A stretch of 45,290 bases of DNA, taken from contig PXBW01000198.1 in NCBI GenBank assembly GCA_003566775.1, positions 1 to 45,290 of the forward strand, written 5' to 3'. The translations under genes were made by a program, and so were the position numbers. Positions within the stretch are counted from its first letter, which is position 1, and each line of letters begins with the position of its first letter. The notes under the pieces were generated by a model. That model did no database searches. It was not told the DNA's origin and worked only from the letters and a program-made list of their open reading frames with translations. Positions 25,882 to 34,051 of this stretch are shown here, piece after piece. This DNA is from a candidate division WS1 bacterium (GTDB lineage Bacteria > Armatimonadota > Zipacnadia > Zipacnadales > UBA5352).

Positions 25882-27021
25882 TCAGTCGGCCCGCGCGTAT
25901 CCGCAATCCGCGCTTGTTCCGTCTGTTGTGATTACCCGGGCATCTGCCAGGCGCCTCTCAAGCTCCTCGGGACAACAGGCGCTCGTAACTATCATCTGCT
26001 CGTGATCGTGGCTGAGGTCAAGCATTGCACCGCAGCGATTTACATCAAGCTCCGACAGGCAGTCATCAAGCAGCAAGATCGGCTGGTCCTCGGTGCGGGC
26101 GCGTGCCACCCGGGCCTGGGCGAGCTTCAATGCGAGCGCGGCTGTGCGCTGCTGACCCTGTGAGCCGAAACGTCGCAGATCCACGTCATCGATCGCGAGT
26201 GTTACGTCATCGCGGTGAGGCCCCGTCTGCGTCGAGCCACGTTCGACCTCACGATCATGCATCTGTGCGAGCGTCTCGTGGAAAGCTCGCGTTACGTCCT
26301 CTTCGTTCCCCGACACCCCTACCGAGGGCGCATAATTCACGGACAGTGCCTCGGCGCCGACCCCAAGCCGCTCGTGGAGGGCAGAGGACTCCGATCCCAG
26401 AGCCGCGAGATACTCGGCCCTGTCGATCGTGATCGCTGCGCCCGCCTCGACGAGGGTGCGCGTCCACGGCGCCAGCGCCCGCCCGTTGCGTCCACCTCGC
26501 GCGATCTCCTTCAGCAACTCGTTGCGCTGGCGCAGAGCGCGGCGGTAGCGTGCAAGGTCATCAAGATAGCGCGCACTCATCTGGCCGATAGCCTGATTGA
26601 GAAAGCTGCGTCGCTCCGAAGGCGGCCCCTTCACCACCTCCAGTTCGCCGATCCAGAAGAGCACCGACTGCACCCTTCCCACCGCGCGCCGCCTGCTGGC
26701 TATTTCACGTCCATCGACTTCGATTGTCTTCCTTCCCGAGCGTCCGCCGCTCGGGTCGCCGAGCGTCATGCGCATCGTCAGATCTCGATCCCTGACGGTA
26801 AAGACGCCGGTGACCCGCGCCCAGCTTTCCCCGTGCCGGATCATCTCCTTTGCACTTCCACTCCGTGGCGAGGTGGTGGTTGAAAGCAGGTAGATCGCCT
26901 CAAGGATAGTCGTCTTGCCCGAGGCATTGGGGCCAAGAACGGCGTTCAACCCTCTCGCAAATCGAAGCTCAACGCGCTCGTAACAGCGGAAGTTCTCAAG
27001 CACCAGCGATCTCAGATGCAC
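25882..27021 (-). CDS. recF: DNA replication and repair protein RecF
   Basis: About 379 residues. SMC-like ATPase that with RecO and RecR loads RecA at gaps. Walker A GPNASGKTT, the signature segment RRFGSQGQQRTAALALKLAQ, and Walker B PILLLDDCLSELD are intact. Family members begin at the motif HLRSL-L-NFR, which falls right after a GTG at 27021 preceded by GAGAGG (11-nt spacing). An ATG at 27084 is also in frame and would add 21 residues with a poor ribosome site, so the start is uncertain. It lies between dnaN and the DUF721 gene. Confidence 0.93.
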   Translation of the reverse strand: MHLRSLVLENFRCYERVELRFARGLNAVLGPNASGKTTILEAIYLLSTTTSPRSGSAKEMIRHGESWARVTGVFTVRDRDLTMRMTLGDPSGGRSGRKTIEVDGREIASRRRAVGRVQSVLFWIGELEVVKGPPSERRSFLNQAIGQMSARYLDDLARYRRALRQRNELLKEIARGGRNGRALAPWTRTLVEAGAAITIDRAEYLAALGSESSALHERLGVGAEALSVNYAPSVGVSGNEEDVTRAFHETLAQMHDREVERGSTQTGPHRDDVTLAIDDVDLRRFGSQGQQRTAALALKLAQARVARARTEDQPILLLDDCLSELDVNRCGAMLDLSHDHEQMIVTSACCPEELERRLADARVITTDGTSADCGYARAD

Positions 27022-27109
27022 CCGTTGCAGATCCTCTCCGGGCAGATCGGCTCGGAGCGTGCTCCCACACCGATCCTGTTTCATTTCCAACCATCTTCAG
27101 AGACGATAA

Positions 27110-27134
27110 GGGCACAGACCGCTCGCCTGTGCCC
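27110..27134 (-). terminator. Hairpin between dnaN and recF
   Basis: An 8-bp stem pairs GGGCACAG (27110-27117) with CTGTGCCC (27127-27134), with a short T-rich tail (TTATCGTCT) on the minus strand. It may attenuate transcription from dnaN into recF rather than stop it fully. Confidence 0.5.
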
Positions 27135-27171
27135 ATGTACCTGCCGATTCGCTGTGGCACCCCGCAAGTCC

Positions 27172-28284
27172 TCACATGATCTGCATCGGCATAATCACGT
27201 AGAGGTACTCATCCGTGCCCACCGGCTTGAGAGTTCCTGGATTCAGCGGCTGCGACAGTTCCAGTCTGACTTCTTCCTGCGGGATGGCCTGCAGTGCGTC
27301 CAGCAGATAGCGGGCGTTGAAGGCGATCTCCGGCTCCTCGCCCTCGAGTGTCGCGGGAATCTGCTCCTCCGCCTTGCCGACATCCTGCGACTCTGCGGTT
27401 ATCGTCAGCGTTCCATCGGAGCCGCGCAGTACCACGCGGTTCGAATCCTCGCGGGCCACGATCAGCATCCGACGCAGCGTATTGGTCAGATCCGCGTTGC
27501 TTACCGTGATCTGTCGATCGCAATCATCCGGCAGGACCTTCTCATAGTTGGGAAACTGACCCTCGATCAGACGCGAGCCGACGCGAACTTTTCCGATCTC
27601 AAAGAGCACCTGATTATCCGAGAGCGACACGGTCGCCGTCGCATCGGCCTCGTCATCGATCACCCTGAGCACCTCATCGAGTGCGGTGCGCGAGATGATG
27701 GCGACGCGTGAATCGCTGATCGGAATCTCAGCCGTCATCTTGCGTAGCGCGAGACGGTAGGTGTCGGTCGCGACGGCCTCCAATCCGCTCGGGCTGATAT
27801 TGAACAACGCGCCAGTCAGGATCGGGCGGGTCTCGTCTCGCGACGTCGCAAACACCACCTGCGAAAGTATGCTGTGCAGGTCCCGCTGCGGTAGTTCGAA
27901 GCTGTCCGGATCATCCATTGGCGGGAGCATCTCGAAATCGGCTGCGGACATTCCCCGGATGCGAAAGCTCGACCGGCCGGCGGTCACAGTAAGAGTGCTC
28001 TGCTCGTCCGCCTCCAGGGTCACATCATCACCCGCAACCGCCCCGATGACCTCGGTAAGCAATCGCGCCGGAACTGTGACCGCGCCCTGATCGGCCACAT
28101 CCCCATCGACCTCCCCCTCGAGGCTGATGAACTCAAGGTCGGTAGCCACGAGCCTCAGCGTGTTCGAGGTGCTCTCAAGGTAGATGTTATTCTGCACCGG
28201 CTGAGTGCTGCGACCTGATACACCATGGGAAACGGTCTGTACGCTTGCATACAACTTTTCCTGGGGGCAGGAGAGGTTCAACAT
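27172..28284 (-). CDS. dnaN: DNA polymerase III sliding clamp, beta subunit
   Basis: 370 residues, the normal length, with three clamp domains. Visible family stretches include NNIYLESTSNTLRLVATDLE near the start, VIGAVAGDDVTLEA, and the C-terminal EYLYVIMPMQIM, which forms part of the peptide-binding pocket. It tethers polymerases to DNA. AAGGAGG lies 9 nt before the ATG. It sits downstream of dnaA, with a 665-bp gap that is much longer than usual and holds origin-like sequence. Confidence 0.97.
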   Translation of the reverse strand: MLNLSCPQEKLYASVQTVSHGVSGRSTQPVQNNIYLESTSNTLRLVATDLEFISLEGEVDGDVADQGAVTVPARLLTEVIGAVAGDDVTLEADEQSTLTVTAGRSSFRIRGMSAADFEMLPPMDDPDSFELPQRDLHSILSQVVFATSRDETRPILTGALFNISPSGLEAVATDTYRLALRKMTAEIPISDSRVAIISRTALDEVLRVIDDEADATATVSLSDNQVLFEIGKVRVGSRLIEGQFPNYEKVLPDDCDRQITVSNADLTNTLRRMLIVAREDSNRVVLRGSDGTLTITAESQDVGKAEEQIPATLEGEEPEIAFNARYLLDALQAIPQEEVRLELSQPLNPGTLKPVGTDEYLYVIMPMQIM

Positions 28285-28331
28285 CTCCGGGGCCTCCTTA
28301 GCTTAGCCCGACGCTGATAGTTCGACAACGA

Positions 28332-28360
28332 AGTTAACCTTATCTGCGGCACTGCGTCAA
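28332..28360 (-). promoter_or_regulatory. Candidate dnaN promoter
   Basis: On the minus strand TTGACG (28360-28355) and TTAACT (28337-28332) are spaced by 17 bp, about 48 bp upstream of the dnaN ATG. The -10 matches the consensus at only three positions, so support is moderate. Confidence 0.4.
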
Positions 28361-28439
28361 GACAATTCGCCACCGCGGAGGAAAGACCTTCACGGTCACT
28401 GCGAGCGTCCGATAGCAGTTTGCGGGCGAACCGTCGGTG

Positions 28440-28760
28440 AGCCTCAGGCCACAGTTATTCACGGCGGTAGTAGTTGTTCTTTGTTTAAATCTGTACTTAC
28501 TACTCCTACTACTCCGTGCGTTGAAAACGTGCATAACACCAGCGTCATCCATCAGCTCTCGGGCCATCCATGAAGGAAAGCCGTGAGTAACGTTGGGGAT
28601 AGCTGTGGATGGCGCTGCCTAATATGGACGAACTCGGCCAGGAGAGCCTGTCAGAGCCGTGGATGAATGTGCATTGCATAAGGCGGCGCAGTCGTGGAAA
28701 GCGTGCATTATTGCCGCGACCGCCCGCGGTCAGTTGAAGGCAACTCTGTGATAACCTGAG
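28440..28760. other. dnaA-dnaN intergenic region with DnaA-box-like 9-mers
   Basis: This part of the 665-bp dnaA-dnaN gap (28285-28949) carries 9-mers close to TTATCCACA: TTATTCACG (28455-28463, +) and, on the minus strand, CCATCCACA (28604-28612), TCATCCACG (28658-28666) and GTTATCACA (28747-28755). An A+T-rich patch around 28474-28500 (TTGTTTAAATCTGTACTTAC) is followed by trinucleotides CTACTCCTACTACTCC to 28515, resembling the DnaA-trio element of Bacillus-type origins. No coding frame in the gap is convincing. It is a candidate part of a bipartite oriC. Confidence 0.5.
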
Positions 28761-28892
28761 CATTGATGGCCGAGTTCTCGACGGTCTGCACATTGGGTCG
28801 CCGGAGGCGGAGTTATACTCGCGACTTCCCAGGCGGATTCGGAGTATATCAACATGTGCGAAAGCGAGAATACCCTCGCGGGTACACGAAAC

Positions 28893-28925
28893 AAGCGGGC
28901 CCGACTTGAGATATCGGTCCCGCTT
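28893..28925 (-). terminator. Terminator downstream of dnaA
   Basis: A 12-bp stem with one mismatch pairs 28893-28904 with 28914-28925. On the minus strand it is followed by TTGTTTCGTG. It lies 25 bp past the dnaA stop and separates dnaA from dnaN transcription. Confidence 0.65.
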
Positions 28926-28949
28926 CTTCCGCGATGGGGCGGACATCAA

Positions 28950-30476
28950 TTATTCGAAAGCGGCCTTAAGGTCGTTGACCAGCCACAATACCTGTTCATC
29001 CTCTTCGATCAACTCCGCGACCTTGTTGTAAGAGTGCAGGACCGTGGAGTGATCTCGTCCACCGAAGAACTCCCCGATTCGAGCGAGCGAGTTGTCGGTC
29101 AATTCGCGGCACAGGTAGATTGCCACCTGCCGCGCCCAGACAATATCCGCCGACCGCTTCTTGGAGACGATATCATCTTCGGGCGTATCCAACTCAGCCG
29201 CCACCAGGCTGAGTATTTCCTTCAGTGAGATACGGCGCTCGCTTGTCGAGGTCGAGTAATCACCGATAATGTTCTCCACGAGCGATCGGCTGATCTGTAC
29301 ATCGTTCAGAGAAGCGTAGGCGCAGATCTTGAGCAGTGCACCCTCCAGCACACGGATGTTTGATTCGATCTTTGCGGCGACGTACTCGAGTATGTCACGG
29401 GACAGAGGTACCCCTTCGGCCTGTGCCTTCTTCTCGAGGATCGCCACGCGGGTCTCAACGTCGGGAACGCGCAGGTCGGCTACGATGCCCATCTCGAGCC
29501 GCGAGCGCAGCCGCTCATTCATCAGTTGCAGATGCCGCGGCGGGCAGTCGGACGCGATCACAACCTGCCGATTTGTCTCGTAGAGGGTGTTGAAGGTGTG
29601 AAAGAACTCCTCTTCCGAGGCGGGACCCTCGATAGCAGCGATGAACTGAATGTCGTCAACCAGCCAGACATCGACGGAGCGGTAGTTCTGTCTGAAGCGG
29701 TCGATGGTGTTATCCCGCATGCACGAGATCATGTGATTGACGAATGCCTCCGCGGAGATATACACGACCTTCTGATCGGGTCGGTTCGAGATGATGAAAT
29801 GCCCGATCGCCTGGATAAGGTGTGTCTTACCCAGTCCGGAGTCGGAGTGTATGAAGAGCGGATTGTACGCTTCGCCGGGCGAGCGCGCGACCTGAAGACC
29901 CGCTGCGTGGGCAAAGCGATTGCAGTCCGCAACCACGAAGTCATCGAAAGTGTACTTGGGATTGAGCGGAGATGTCCGCAACTCGCCGGTGGCATCTGGA
30001 ATCAGTGACACCGGCGTCGCCTTCGCATCCGAACGCAAAGGTCGTGCCGAAGATGCCGCCGATCCCGGTGCCGCCTCCATCGAGGAAGCCTCGACCGAAG
30101 ACGAGTTCTGCCGGGGCGCCGCTATGGCCGATTCAACGTTCGCCCGGGGGATCTCGGTCATTTCGTCCGTCGCCAGTTCAACTGACGATGCCTGCTCCGC
30201 CTGCTCGCAGGCGTCGGGCAACACCTCGACGTCAAGCACAACAGGCTGTTGAACGACTTCTCGGACGCACTCGGTCATGACCTGTTCGTGATGGCGTTCA
30301 AGCCAATCCTTGGCAAATTCACTGGTCACACCGAGACGAAGATGGTCGCCCTCAAAACCGAGAGCGACCGCGTTAGTCAGAAAACCATCGTAGGTGGCCG
30401 GACTGACTCGCTCAGCAAGCAACGGCAGGCTGGCTCGCCAGATCTGTTCGCCGGAAAGCTGCATCTCACTCGCCAT
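28950..30476 (-). CDS. dnaA: Chromosomal replication initiator protein DnaA
   Basis: 508 residues, somewhat long. Domain I (1-85) is followed by a long unstructured domain II (about 90-170, rich in A, S, E and P). The AAA+ domain III has Walker A GLGKTH (214-219) and Walker B VWLVDDIQ (270-277). Domain IV has the DNA-binding signature RDHSTVLHS (474-482). It binds DnaA boxes, melts the origin and regulates its own promoter. The ATG at 30476 has AAGGAC 10 nt upstream; an ATG four codons later is also possible. A good promoter lies 275 bp upstream with DnaA-like boxes in its leader. Confidence 0.97.
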   Translation of the reverse strand: MASEMQLSGEQIWRASLPLLAERVSPATYDGFLTNAVALGFEGDHLRLGVTSEFAKDWLERHHEQVMTECVREVVQQPVVLDVEVLPDACEQAEQASSVELATDEMTEIPRANVESAIAAPRQNSSSVEASSMEAAPGSAASSARPLRSDAKATPVSLIPDATGELRTSPLNPKYTFDDFVVADCNRFAHAAGLQVARSPGEAYNPLFIHSDSGLGKTHLIQAIGHFIISNRPDQKVVYISAEAFVNHMISCMRDNTIDRFRQNYRSVDVWLVDDIQFIAAIEGPASEEEFFHTFNTLYETNRQVVIASDCPPRHLQLMNERLRSRLEMGIVADLRVPDVETRVAILEKKAQAEGVPLSRDILEYVAAKIESNIRVLEGALLKICAYASLNDVQISRSLVENIIGDYSTSTSERRISLKEILSLVAAELDTPEDDIVSKKRSADIVWARQVAIYLCRELTDNSLARIGEFFGGRDHSTVLHSYNKVAELIEEDEQVLWLVNDLKAAFE

Positions 30477-30691
30477 CGTACCCGTCCTTTACATCCGAAC
30501 CATGGGTGCACCGAAAAAACGGGAACCTGACGGCCCCTTGTGGGTGGGGAAGCGACGGGCACTGGGTGAGTCGCCCGCGATGACACAATGACTGGATCGA
30601 TGAATGCTTCGGCGGATGTCTTGTGGAGAAGATCGAATTTCTCTGCGACCGTGTGCTCCCGAAAACGCAGGAGTACCTTCGTCTCACGTGG

Positions 30692-30723
30692 TTTTCCACA
30701 TGGTTTTCAACGGTTGTGGAAAA
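30692..30723. promoter_or_regulatory. Inverted pair of DnaA-box-like sites in dnaA leader
   Basis: TTTTCCACA (30692-30700) faces TGTGGAAAA (30715-30723), an exact inverted repeat of a 9-mer one base from the DnaA box TTATCCACA; TTTTCAACG lies between them. The pair sits about 20-50 nt downstream of the predicted dnaA transcript start, a position suited to autorepression. Confidence 0.6.
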
Positions 30724-30750
30724 CCGTGGCCTCCCTCGCCACGTGCGGAC

Positions 30751-30779
30751 AGTATATCAGAAGCCCCGATTCAATGCAA
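30751..30779 (-). promoter_or_regulatory. dnaA promoter
   Basis: On the minus strand TTGCAT (30779-30774), a 17-bp spacer and TATACT (30756-30751) form a good sigma-70-type promoter, with a TGA directly before the -10 (extended -10). Transcription would start near 30744, giving a leader of about 268 nt ahead of the dnaA ATG. Confidence 0.7.
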
Positions 30780-31064
30780 ACAGATTCCGAAAAAGCCCTG
30801 ATTTCGCTGTAGCGCACTTGCAAGGCCTATGAGAGGCAGATGCGGTGCCAAATCCGCCTGCCTGCCGGGTAAAGCCGATGGGCATTGACATGCGAGTTGA
30901 ATGTTGAAAACCCGTCAATCGTGGACAGATAGGCGGGTAGATATGTTGCCGAAACGTGGGACCCTTTTGACAGAAGTACTGCAGAAGACGTTGATCTGAT
31001 CGCCACAGGAGGTCGCAACACACACTGTGCAGGCCGGCCGGATCCTCCGATCGCACAGTCTCGC

Positions 31065-31553
31065 CTACTCTCCGGCTGTCTGTGCCTCCGCTCGCGCGAC
31101 CTCGTTCATCGCGTGCGCGGCCTCGGCGCGCTGGCGCAGCGCCAGATTCATCTCCCGCAGCCCTCTCTGGAAGTGCTTCGCCGTAAGTGCGAAAGCGCCG
31201 GGTACCAGCATTCCCTTGAAGACCTGACGCTGGGTTAACCGCACTCGATGAACACCGAGGCTCTCGATGAGAAACGAGTGTTCCCCTTCGAGTAGATTGG
31301 GGAGCGCGATACGTTCTTTCCAGCGTAGTTCGCGCTCGGGCTCGACGGTAACCACCGTGGGCTTCAGGACCAGCGGTGGAGTACCGTTGGGCTGCAGCGT
31401 GACCGCGAGGGACGCCCCCTCGCGGAGTTCACCTTCGATCCGAGTTATCAGCGGATTCCAGTCCGAGTACGTCTCAAAGCTTGTCAGTTGCCACCAGACC
31501 TCAGAGGGGCCGGCGGCTATCTCAATAGTCTCTTCTATCTCTTTACGTAGCAT
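31065..31553 (-). CDS. SRPBCC family protein (START/Bet v1-like fold)
   Basis: 162 residues. The pattern IEIAAGPSEVWWQLTSFETY with following SDWNPLI is the opening of polyketide-cyclase or AHSA1-like SRPBCC domains, which form a hydrophobic ligand cavity. The ligand is unknown. The C-terminal helix VPGAFALTAKHFQRGLREMN closes the cavity. The start at 31553 (second of two ATG codons, GGAG 6 nt upstream) is fixed by a strong promoter at 31596-31624, which excludes an earlier in-frame ATG at 31616. It stands alone beside the dnaA upstream region. Confidence 0.85.
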   Translation of the reverse strand: MLRKEIEETIEIAAGPSEVWWQLTSFETYSDWNPLITRIEGELREGASLAVTLQPNGTPPLVLKPTVVTVEPERELRWKERIALPNLLEGEHSFLIESLGVHRVRLTQRQVFKGMLVPGAFALTAKHFQRGLREMNLALRQRAEAAHAMNEVARAEAQTAGE

Positions 31554-31595
31554 CATCCACTCCACCAGAGTTTTGTGTAACGCATTACTGTCATT

Positions 31596-31624
31596 ATTGT
31601 ACGACTCGTCGCCCATCGCGTCAA
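31596..31624 (-). promoter_or_regulatory. Promoter of the SRPBCC gene
   Basis: On the minus strand TTGACG (31624-31619) and TACAAT (31601-31596) are spaced by exactly 17 bp. The transcript would start near 31589, about 36 nt before the chosen start codon. This is among the best promoter matches in the window. Confidence 0.75.
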
Positions 31625-31943
31625 AGGGCGCGCCGGGCAGATCAGGGCAAGTCGCACGCCGGTATCATTTAGCGCGCGTGAGCCCGCCCATACGGAGGGC
31701 GGGCAGACCCGCGCCCTCGGAGATACCGGCAGCGGATGTCGGGGCGCCCGACGACATTTGGATGAAGCTCGGGTTCACTCGACGCCCCGCGGACTCGCCC
31801 GGAGTAGTTCACAGAACTGAAAATGAAGGGAATGCTCCCATGAAAGCGAACTGTGCCCGACGACTTCCGAGTGATCTTATCCGGACAGGAGACGCTCACC
31901 GACGGACGGGAGCCCCGGTGCGCAGGAAAGGATCGATTGAGCG
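31625..31943. other. Intergenic region between divergent genes
   Basis: Beyond the SRPBCC promoter, a GC hairpin (GCCCGCCC at 31682-31689 with GGGCGGGC at 31697-31704) is the only structure I see. I found no clear promoter for the downstream amidohydrolase and no coding frame. Confidence 0.4.
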
Positions 31944-33434
31944 ATGATTTTCGACCTGATGATACGTGCTGGCACCATCGTGGACGGAACCGGAGCGGAG
32001 CGATATGTGGCCGACCTCGGCATCGTTGGCGACCGCATTCATGCTATCGGCGACCTCTCGGGGGCAGAGACGCGCGACGCGATCAACGCTACCGGACTGA
32101 TCGTCGCGCCGGGCTTCGTCGATGTACACAATCACGCGTCCAACGAGATGGAGGGAGGGATCCTCAACATCCCGGACGTGGAGAACCAGATCCGGCAGGG
32201 TGTCACCACGCTGATCAGCGGGCAATGTGGCGGCTCACCGTGGCCTATCGGAGAGCACCTCGAGTCAATGGAGAGACTACCGATCCGTCAGAACTATGGG
32301 CTGATGGTCGGCATGGGTGCGATCCGAGCCTGTGCACAGATCGGCCCGCGGGAGGCGTCACCTGCGGATATCACCCGGATGCAGGCGATGGCCACCCGGG
32401 CGATGGAGGAGGGCGCGTGGGGTATCTCCACCGGATACTTCCCGGATTTCGTCACCCTCGATGAGATGGTCGAGGTCACCCGGCCGATCGCCGAGGCGGG
32501 CGGCATCTACGCCACGCACATGCGATCCGAGGCGAAGCACCTGCTCGATGCGCTCAAAGAGGCCATCACCATCGGCGAGCGCACCGGCTGCCCGGTCCAG
32601 ATCTCGCACATCAAGTGCTGGGGCAGATACGCCTGGGACAAAGCCGAGCGGGTGCTGCAGATGATCGACGAGGCTCGAGAGCGGGGGCTGAACATCACCG
32701 CCGACCGCTATCCTTACGTGGCATCTTTCAGCGGCATCGGCAACATGATTCCATCGAACCTGCGCATTGAGGCGGGCAAGCGCGGTGGACTTGAGCACCT
32801 GGCGGACGCTGACCTGGTGGGCCACGTGCGCGACGGAGCGAACGAGTTTATTGAGGAGATCGGCGGAGCCGGAAACATGGTCTTCGCCCCGCTCGACCCG
32901 CAGCCGGAGATCGATGGGAAGACGCTCGAAGAGGTCGCGGCCGAGCGCGGCGAGGAGCCATGGCGCACCGGTATGGAGTTGACCATCAGAGGAAAAGTCT
33001 CGTGCATGTACTTCGTCATGCAGGAGGAGAACGTACGCGAGTTCATGCGCCACCCGGCGGTCTTTGCGGCCTCGGACGGACACCTGCGCGTACTGGGAAA
33101 GGGCGTATCTCATCCGCGCAACTACGGGACCTTCCCACGCTGGATCGGCCACTACGGGCGCGACGAGGGTCTGTTCACTGTCGAGGAGGTGGTGCGCCAG
33201 TGTAGCTCGATGCCCGCGAGCAAATTCGGCCTGCACGAGCGCGGGACGCTCGCGCCACGCAAGATCGCGGACATCACCATCTTCGATCCGGACAGAATCA
33301 TCGACCGGGCGACCTTCAACAATCCGCACCAATACCCCGAGGGTGTGCCCCATGTGATCGTAGCGGGTAAGTGCGCTCTACGCGATGGAGAAGTTGCCGC
33401 CGCCAACGGACGTGTACTGCGCCCCACCAGGTGA
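31944..33434 (+). CDS. N-acyl-D-amino-acid deacylase family amidohydrolase
   Basis: 496 residues of the D-aminoacylase branch of the amidohydrolase superfamily. The metal-binding H62-N-H64 (DVHNHAS), the bridging Cys C95 (SGQCGGSP), histidines in THMRSE and SHIKCWG, and the catalytic Asp in AASDGH are present, with the characteristic small N- and C-terminal beta domain (ADITIFDPDRI). It would hydrolyse N-acyl-D-amino acids or related N-acyl compounds such as dihydropyrimidine-like rings. HNHAS instead of HTHYD is unusual. GGAAAGGA lies upstream of the ATG. No signal peptide, so cytoplasmic. Confidence 0.88.
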   Translation: MIFDLMIRAGTIVDGTGAERYVADLGIVGDRIHAIGDLSGAETRDAINATGLIVAPGFVDVHNHASNEMEGGILNIPDVENQIRQGVTTLISGQCGGSPWPIGEHLESMERLPIRQNYGLMVGMGAIRACAQIGPREASPADITRMQAMATRAMEEGAWGISTGYFPDFVTLDEMVEVTRPIAEAGGIYATHMRSEAKHLLDALKEAITIGERTGCPVQISHIKCWGRYAWDKAERVLQMIDEARERGLNITADRYPYVASFSGIGNMIPSNLRIEAGKRGGLEHLADADLVGHVRDGANEFIEEIGGAGNMVFAPLDPQPEIDGKTLEEVAAERGEEPWRTGMELTIRGKVSCMYFVMQEENVREFMRHPAVFAASDGHLRVLGKGVSHPRNYGTFPRWIGHYGRDEGLFTVEEVVRQCSSMPASKFGLHERGTLAPRKIADITIFDPDRIIDRATFNNPHQYPEGVPHVIVAGKCALRDGEVAAANGRVLRPTR

Positions 33435-33457
33435 GAGGTTACAGCAGGCGCCAGGCT

Positions 33458-33486
33458 CCCCTGACGCACTGCCCGTGCGTTAGGGG
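33458..33486 (+). terminator. Hairpin after the D-aminoacylase-like gene
   Basis: A 12-bp stem with one wobble pairs 33458-33469 with 33475-33486 across 5 nt, 24 bp past the stop. No T-run follows. Confidence 0.45.
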
Positions 33487-33499
33487 ACACGCTTTGCGC

Positions 33500-33960
33500 G
33501 GCCCGGTCATCCACAATAGGCCGAGTTTTCCACGGAGTTTTCCAAGGCGGCGCGCTAAGACGCCATGCGCCCCTGATGCCGTCTAACTTCTCCTCTCGGC
33601 CAATTCTGCAGAGCTGCATCGGCGCACTTTCGGTTCAAACCTCCGCGTTTTCCACGAGCAGCACCAGGACGATTGTGCAGGAGTCAACAGGGTTACCGCA
33701 CACGACACAGGTATCTCTTCCACTGCGATACGCCTCCGAAAACACAAGCTAATCCTCAGCCAATCAACACCAGCAGGACCACGAGTTAACCATCATGTGC
33801 AGGTCACATCCTCGGCAATTCCTCGGGCTGTCAACGACGCTTCCGCAGCTTATCCCCATGCTGTCAGGCAGCAGATCGACAGCGTACGCAGCCCTGTACC
33901 TCCGAGAATCCTCCGCCTCCGGGATTAGTTTCTCGGCAGTATCCACAGAGTTATCAACAG
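33500..33960 (+). other. oriC: Candidate replication origin: cluster of DnaA-box-like 9-mers
   Basis: This lies within a 617-bp gene-free gap. Seven 9-mers near TTATCCACA all lie on the plus strand: TCATCCACA (33507-33515), TTTTCCACG (33526-33534), TTTTCCAAG (33538-33546), TTTTCCACG (33648-33656), TTATCCCCA (33850-33858), GTATCCACA (33939-33947) and TTATCAACA (33951-33959). Four of them differ from the consensus by one base. The second and third are part of a 12-bp near-direct repeat (GAGTTTTCCA core, 33523-33546). No obvious A+T-rich unwinding element is present, which weakens the case. Gene polarity changes near here. Confidence 0.55.
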
Positions 33961-33981
33961 TCTCAGGACAGGTACATACGA

Positions 33982-34012
33982 CAGGGGCCGAACACACCTC
34001 GCTCGGCCCCTG
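33982..34012 (-). terminator. Terminator downstream of the M42 peptidase gene
   Basis: A perfect 10-bp stem pairs CAGGGGCCGA (33982-33991) with TCGGCCCCTG (34003-34012). On the minus strand it lies 40 bp after the stop and is followed by TCGTATGTACC, a weak T-tract. Confidence 0.5.
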
Positions 34013-34051
34013 CCCTGCGCCGTTTGCCCGGTCGGGCACAAAATCGTGTGC

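Larger units (their letters stand above)
30477..31064. other. Noncoding region upstream of dnaA
   Basis: 588 bp between dnaA and the SRPBCC gene hold the dnaA promoter and paired box-like sites listed separately, a further TCTCCACAA (minus, 30621-30629) and TTTTCAACA (minus, 30902-30910). No rpmH, no tRNA and no credible coding frame is present. The part from 30780 to 31064 shows nothing else I can support. Confidence 0.6.
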
